Position numbers and translations under genes: made by a program. A stretch of 64,000 bases of DNA, from contig JAHRBC010000005.1 in assembly GCA_022702545.1 (NCBI GenBank), forward strand, positions 1,550,001 through 1,614,000, read 5' to 3'. This DNA comes from Phycomyces nitens. Taxonomy: Eukaryota; Mucoromycota; Mucoromycetes; Mucorales; Phycomycetaceae. Shown piece by piece: positions 58,522-64,000 of this stretch (positions are counted from its first letter, which is position 1; each line of letters begins with the position of its first letter). The notes beneath the pieces are model-generated. The model had not been told where the DNA came from, ran no database searches, and saw only the letters and a program-made list of their open reading frames with translations.

Positions 58522-59335
58522 TTAACGAATAGCACGCTTTACCAATGCCTCTAGCCCTTCGCTGCTCTTAATAGCACCCTCAAGACTCTTGAGAGCATAT
58601 TTTGCCAACATGTCAACCTCCACATTGACTTCATCTCCCACCTTCTTTAAAGGCATGATGACATGGAGTTGGGTATGAGCAATCATCATGATTGTAAAGG
58701 TACGTTCGGTGTCATCAACGTCACAGACAGTGAGGGAAGTACCGTCCAGTGTGATAAATCCCTTGGGAATAATATAACGCATTGTATCCTTGTGATCCAG
58801 AGGTACCTGGAACTTGAACCAGAGAGAATTGCCCTCGGGTGTAATTGACACGATCTTTACAGTGGTGTCAACGTGGCCCTGGACCATGTGGCCGCCAAAT
58901 CTCTTCTTGCTGTCCATTGCGCGTTCGAGATTCACTTTGCTACCAACCTTGAGTGCACCTTTATGTGTATCCGGTAAACGATCCAAGGCACAAATGAACA
59001 TTGAATTAAAGCGACTTACCAAGGTTGGTGCATCTTAAGCTTTCAGGGGCGATACCAACTTTGAAGCTGTCGGTATCAAACTCGGTTACAGTCAAGCAAG
59101 TGCCTATAGAGATCAGCAGAAAGATGAGCATAAAATAATTATAGTGGTGTAAATAGGATATGATGTAAAAGCAAGCCTTACCATTGATAGCAATGCTGTC
59201 TCCAAGATGACAGTCCACAAGGATCTCGGCACAATCACCAACAGTGACTGTCCAGCCATTTCCACCAGATGTGGTGCTATCCTTTTCAATGACGGAGGTG
59301 ACGGTGCCAATGCGCTCAACAAGACCTGTGAACAT
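58522..59335 (-). CDS. Riboflavin synthase alpha chain
   Basis: Three exons on the minus strand (59335-59182, 59103-59020, 58958-58522) encode 224 aa. The N-terminus is the canonical MFTGLVERIGTV. The protein consists of two lumazine-binding repeats. The first contains GDSIAINGTCLTV, and the second FGGHMVQGHVDTT and ITLDGTSLTVCDVD. The enzyme works as a trimer and converts two molecules of 6,7-dimethyl-8-ribityllumazine into riboflavin and the pyrimidine precursor, the last step towards riboflavin (yeast RIB5 function). Length is normal. It is convergent with the second CotH gene. Confidence 0.95.
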
Positions 59336-60402
59336 GATGTTTATGATGAGTGATCAAGACATGCTCAGTCATCAAAGCAGATATAGTAAACATAAAAGTC
59401 ACATTGCAGGTCACAATCTTGTGTGTGTTTGGGTGGAACGATTTCTTTAATAATATAAGTTGTCAATGATGACTTTACGAGTGCAGTGCACGTACCCGTG
59501 TGTACGTTTGTTTATAGACTTGCATATGCATTTATCTGCGGGGTAAATCTTCAAAGAAAGGAATAGAGATAATCTTTTAATTCGACAACTATCACGAGGT
59601 GTCTCTTGGTCTCTCATTCCACCTAATGTCAATACTCATCCTTGGACTTTTTTTTTTCTTTTTTTTTTTGAAATCTCATCTTGATCTCTCTAAGAGTGGC
59701 TAACCATAAATAAATAGAAAAACATAGGTATCTTTGTTTTATCCTTTTTAGTATCTGTTTATGCCTCTGTTTATGGCTATACAAAAGGAGGATTTTGTGT
59801 ATATATAATATCTTGTGCTTTTTAGTAAACATCATCGACCAATTCTAGACCATTGAAAACATTGCTGTTGTACTTTGGAAAACAGCCAAGGATCGATTAT
59901 TGAAATTCAATAACTGCAATGAGTAAATGCAAAACTTTTTTTCTTTTTGAACATTCTATGCTTCGGTTCTAGAAACACTTTTATGCTTGGCTATTTAGTC
60001 GGCGACAAAACTGACGAATCTGGATGGGCTGCGTCTTTGTCTGGGATCTAAATACCAAGGGTTTATATTCAATCATTGCCTTTTGTTTCTTTGTTCTTGA
60101 AACATGCTATTTTATGATTCCAAGCCAAAATATATATATAAAAGGGCATCAGGATAGCCAGCATATGAGCCCTCACAATGGCTATTAATTTCTTGATATT
60201 GACAAGGAGGTTAGCAGATCATTCTTTGGTCTGGGGTTGGATTGTCTAGTAAAAAGGGAGGCCCTGCTGGATCCCTTCTTTTTTATTTTGGAAAGGGGTG
60301 AGACTTCTCGGCATGGGCCGCGGATTGTCCCATGTGTCGGTACTATAAAGCGCACAGCTTTCTGCTGATTTTTCTGTTCTTCTTGTCGTTATTCTCCGTC
60401 TA
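59336..60402. promoter_or_regulatory. Divergent spacer riboflavin synthase / F-box gene 4
   Basis: About 1.07 kb between divergent starts. It holds T-rich tracts near 59648-59670 and a TATATATATAAAAG box at 60130-60143. No credible gene was seen. Confidence 0.4.
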
Positions 60403-61239
60403 ATGCTGCTATCCCTACCCTCTGAAGTTCTCTGGCAAATTGTGTCCTTTATGGAGATTACTGACCTCGCCGTCCTAAGACTTGTCTCCACCAAACTGAG
60501 GACCTATTGCGACCACCCTTCTCATTGGAAAAATCTCCAGCTTCTTCCATCGCCCTCCAGCACCCCCGGAATTGCCCTCTGGAATCTAAGCGACCTCAAA
60601 GATTTAATCGGCCCTCATGTCACCCACATTCACTCTATAAAGATCTGGGGCGTTCGGGATACAGTCGTTAGGTTCCTTATTACGGAATGCACTCGGCTTC
60701 AGGAATTGACCCTCTGTGGATGGGCTACACTATCAGATCACGCCTTCCGGTTTCCTGCCAATGGTCACCTTGGTCTTCGGCGCCTGGAATTCGTTGGTGC
60801 GACCCAGCAATCCAATTATACAGCCTTGGGAGCAAGCACACTTGGCCGAATCCTGACGAATTGTCCAGATTTATCAGAACTTTTGCTAGGCTGTCAAGTC
60901 CACATACATGCCCAGACCTTAATAGAAGAACTCAAGAAATCCAGTCACCCACCCCCCTCCTTACGCTCCCTCACGCTCGCCACCCACCGGACCTGGGCAG
61001 CACCCCACATTACCAATCTGTTTGACCTCTGCCCTTTACTTGAACAGATCGGCTTATTACCTGCAGCTGCCTCTGGGTGTGATGTGGGTAAAGATTCCTC
61101 CAGCGTCCAGCGCTGGTTGGCAGACACATATTCTTTGAAACTTGAACATTCCCCAGAGTCACCCATTGCCCTCGATCTTCCACTCAACCAAGACATGGTC
61201 ATCTATAGACCGACCAGTACTATCCATTCGTCTCATTGA
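60403..61239 (+). CDS. F-box protein 4
   Basis: Single exon of 278 aa. The F-box is at residues ~2-45 (LLSLPSEVLWQIVSFM ... LRTYCDHPSHWKNL). Leucine-rich segments follow, such as LITECTRLQELTLCG, LGLRRLEFVGA, ILTNCPDLSELLLG and LFDLCPLLEQIGLLP, spaced like AMN1/FBXL-type repeats. It is not closely similar to the three-gene cluster at 43-49 kb. Coding DNA is C-richer than that of the cluster genes, so it has a different history. It is probably an SCF ubiquitin-ligase receptor with unknown substrate. The start ATG leads directly into the F-box. Confidence 0.83.
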   Translation: MLLSLPSEVLWQIVSFMEITDLAVLRLVSTKLRTYCDHPSHWKNLQLLPSPSSTPGIALWNLSDLKDLIGPHVTHIHSIKIWGVRDTVVRFLITECTRLQELTLCGWATLSDHAFRFPANGHLGLRRLEFVGATQQSNYTALGASTLGRILTNCPDLSELLLGCQVHIHAQTLIEELKKSSHPPPSLRSLTLATHRTWAAPHITNLFDLCPLLEQIGLLPAAASGCDVGKDSSSVQRWLADTYSLKLEHSPESPIALDLPLNQDMVIYRPTSTIHSSH

Positions 61240-62529
61240 TCCATTATCTACCATCAAATCCTTCAAGGCTCATTCCAGCAGGGTCTGGCTATAAAAATCT
61301 GTGTATTTAAAAAAGAAAGTATTATTTATCCAACGCTTACCATTGTTTTTTTCTACAAATAATATAAATAATAAATAAATATATATAAATATATGTATAT
61401 ATGTATATATGTATATATATATGTGTGTATGTGCGTACTGGTCATACCATACCATGATATCTTTGGTCAATAGAACAAACCAACAACAACAACAACAAAA
61501 AGGCCAATATCATCAACCTCTTGATGGCCTTCATCATAAAGTCCAAAAAGACTAAATCCCAGGCGTAATTGCAATCAATATAATAAATTGAATCCAATGC
61601 AAGGCTGGTATGCTTTATAAAGCCAAATAAAAAAAAATAGACCTCTGAACTATATGGTTTTGTACCAACTTCCATGTACTACCCAGGCTATTTTTGGATC
61701 CAAATACCCTTTTTCTTATTTGTACCAGCCAAAAGTAACTTATATTTGTGGGCTCTTTAGAAGTGGCTGTGAATATGTATTGATGATTATTTGAAGCCAT
61801 GGTCTGGTATCTGATGGCTAGCTAATTGGTTGCTTGTCTGAAAAATTGGCAGTGTATATGAATTTATTGTGGATTCACAGACAAAACGTCCCTTTGTACG
61901 ACCACTCCATTGTCCATACGTTTCATTCACGGATTGGAAGCAATTAGTCATATTCTCCTTATACACTTGTTTTCCCAGAGTGCCTCAATACGACACTCAG
62001 AGTCACAGACTGGGGGTGTCCTACTGTCTTTTTCTTCTTCTTTTTTTGGGTTCCAGGTGGCTGATTTGGCTTGTGTAAACATCTTGTGATGTAGTCTGAT
62101 CTTGCTTTGGGTGAGCCGAACTAGAGTTCCACAAGAGGCTCTTGGATAAATATGATATCCCTACAAACACTGCTTGTAATCGTCTTCTTGTTCAAATCAA
62201 TCTCTTGAGGCTGTACATACCTTAATGCTTTGTATAACCAAATAAAGAGCTATTAAAAGTACTGCCAAACAGGCCAAATATAGACCCTTTAATCTCTAAA
62301 TAACACCAAACATTTAGCTCAACGGTCGTGTTACCAGCCCATCATTCATTGCTTTGTTCATAAAGGCGTTGTCCTATTTTTGCTCTTTGTGTTTGCCGAG
62401 CCCTCTTTTCTACACTAATATCAACCTATCCTTTACTGCGCATGAGTAACGTTTTTCAAAAGAGAGAGAAAAAACTATATTTTCTATTCTGCATTATCCT
62501 GTCTCTTGCTCTTTCCTTTATTTTTCACC
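61240..62529. other. Spacer with TA-rich microsatellites
   Basis: Holds (TATA/TATG)n near 61378-61425 and short AAC repeats near 61480-61500. Short frames are not convincing. An exon with the start codon of the following membrane-protein gene may lie near 62442 (see that entry). Confidence 0.45.
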
Positions 62530-64000
62530 ATGCAATCCGCATGCTTTGGTCAGATCAACAATCGACTATTCTCAATCAATTACAGTAAACAAGATGACAC
62601 CAACAATCCAACAACTACCGTAAGATCCTATGCCATTGGGGACATTGTTAATCCTGCACAGTCCTCGAATACTGTCGACTTGCCAACAACCTCAAAAAAC
62701 GAGATCTACGACTTTCCTTGTGCCTTTGATACAGTGAAATCAGAATTCTATGTCTTGGGAATAAATGGAGATAAAGGTTGATATCTAATTTATCACAACA
62801 TCTAAATACACCCTTTCTAATCAATATATATATATAATAATAATATAGTCTTCCAGACTATCAATGTTTTTAATGCGGCCACAGACGGTCTGTCTCTTAC
62901 ATATTCCTGGCAGATTCTTCTTCCCAATACAATCAAAAACAAGATTGTGTCTATAGTTCCTTTTAGTTTCAAGGATTATACACAATGTGTTGCACTGCTG
63001 GATACCACTGGAGCAATATATTCAACCTGCCTAAATTACAATGCAGAAATGTCTAGTTTTCCATACCAGACCACTGGAGACTCAACTGAAACTACAAGAC
63101 TTGCCAAGATTTCCAATCAGGATGGCACTGGCTTCAATGTAATACAGTTTGGGTATCCTTCTTCAACCATAATTGAATTCAGCACTAGTGAAGTCTATTC
63201 CAATGCTACTTCTACCATCACAACCAGTCAACACAAATTGGCGAGCGTGCTACCAGATCCAATTCAAGCATATGGAATAACACAGAGGTCTCGAGATCTG
63301 CTCATCCTATCCAACAACACACTCTTTTATCTTAATGTTCCTGTCACAGGCCCATCCCAGACCACACCTTTGAGTGTCCAGCCAACTAGTCTGCCGTCCA
63401 TTATAGCTCCAAGTGGAATGGGAAATATAACCACTATTTCTGATCTGACAACCATGACAACCATGACAACCCAACATAAACCTTCTCCAACCCCATCATC
63501 TAAGGATGACAACAGTGATTCAGAAAACGAAGCAACCACCACAAAGAGAAACACTGCCAAAAAGACCTCGACAACTCTAGATGAAAACCAAGGCGATAAA
63601 AGAAAGAGAGCCGTTACACTTGCTCGACGGGACATTCCAGATTCTGATCCGAATACCTTGGTCCCTAATCAAGTCGGCTTGCCTTCTTCGGCAGCCGGCT
63701 GGGACAAGATCTCAATCTTTGTTCAACCTGCCAATTCTGTGGCCACCAAAAAGCGCTCTCTTCCCGGTGTCGATGGCAACAGTGGAAACCTAATTATAGG
63801 AGGCTATAACGGAGACCAGTTCTTTACCGTATCAGAACCACTGTCCAGTCTAGAGTACCCTATTGGTCCACCAATTTCAAATCCTCCCTCCAAAACTGGC
63901 GCAATTGTCGGTGGTGTGGTTGGAGGTGTGGCTTTCCTGGTGATCCTGATATTAGTTTTTGTGTTTTGCCGCCGAAAGAACAAGAGACAGAGTGTGCCGG
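62530..64000 (+). CDS. Single-pass membrane protein, 3' end outside window (partial)
   Basis: Two exons are visible (62530-62776 and 62849 to the window end), coding for at least 466 aa. The N-terminal ~260 residues look like an extracellular beta-rich domain with several N-glycosylation sites. A Ser/Thr/Pro- and Lys/Arg-rich stalk follows, containing KR pairs that could be protease sites. A transmembrane helix comes at about 63898-63966 (GAIVGGVVGGVAFLVILILV) followed by a basic stop-transfer sequence, CRRKNKR. It resembles fungal Kelch- or galactose-oxidase-like surface proteins in layout, but I recognise no family. The start is uncertain: a hydrophobic stretch in the same frame lies just upstream of ATG 62530 with no ATG of its own. 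Alternatively an ATG at 62442 opens a signal-anchor-like exon that can join this frame by a 39-nt GT-AG intron ending TTACAG at about 62586. Confidence 0.75.

Noticed and set aside
1..64000. tRNA or rRNA genes
   Set aside because: Read both strands for B-box-like GGTTCGANNCC with a matching acceptor stem and for rRNA landmarks; none found by eye. A covariance search would be decisive.

Overview
The window reads as nuclear DNA of an early-diverging fungus, most likely Mucoromycota and probably Mucorales. The reasons are two secreted CotH-family genes, compact genes with many introns of roughly 40-80 bases, AT-rich spacers full of microsatellites, and a full set of fungal housekeeping genes: HOOK, RPL39, ATG8, ACC1, OXA1, an ATS1-like RCC1 protein, ketopantoate reductase and riboflavin synthase. 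The family calls are well supported; the exact genus is not visible from sequence alone.

Layout. 1-4251 is gene-free and dominated by a 3.4 kb structure with two near-identical, inverted arms of about 560 bp. 4252-12020 is a dense housekeeping block: HOOK (+), RPL39 (+), ATG8 (-), a degenerate cystathionine beta-synthase-like gene (+) and a Myb/SANT-like protein (-). After a 2.5 kb microsatellite-rich spacer, ACC1 (+) fills 14576-21364. 21695-24297 is a PIF/Harbinger DNA transposon with 17-bp terminal inverted repeats, a Myb-like ORF and a DDE transposase broken by a stop codon. 25421-29909 holds OXA1 (-), then an ATS1-like gene and ketopantoate reductase (+).

29910-42229 is a repeat-rich gene desert. 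It contains a diverged GC-rich tandem array (about 31.1-32.6 kb), a pair of 515-bp direct repeats (32830 and 34824), and a decayed Helitron (about 35.4-39.06 kb, minus strand). The Helitron helicase is interrupted by a 278-bp solo LTR with a perfect 5-bp target duplication.

42230-64000 is a gene-bearing accessory region: a Smr-domain protein with both an N-myristoylation signal and a C-terminal CaaX box, a cluster of three related F-box proteins (one truncated), two tandemly duplicated CotH genes of identical architecture, riboflavin synthase (-), a fourth F-box gene (+), and a single-pass membrane protein that runs off the end of the window.

Several genes serve mitochondria or acyl-CoA and cofactor metabolism (OXA1; ACC1; ketopantoate reductase towards CoA; riboflavin synthase towards FMN/FAD), but they are not co-transcribed in an obvious way. 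The exon structures were built by hand from splice consensus, frame continuity and family alignment, and every spliced total given comes out as a whole number of codons.
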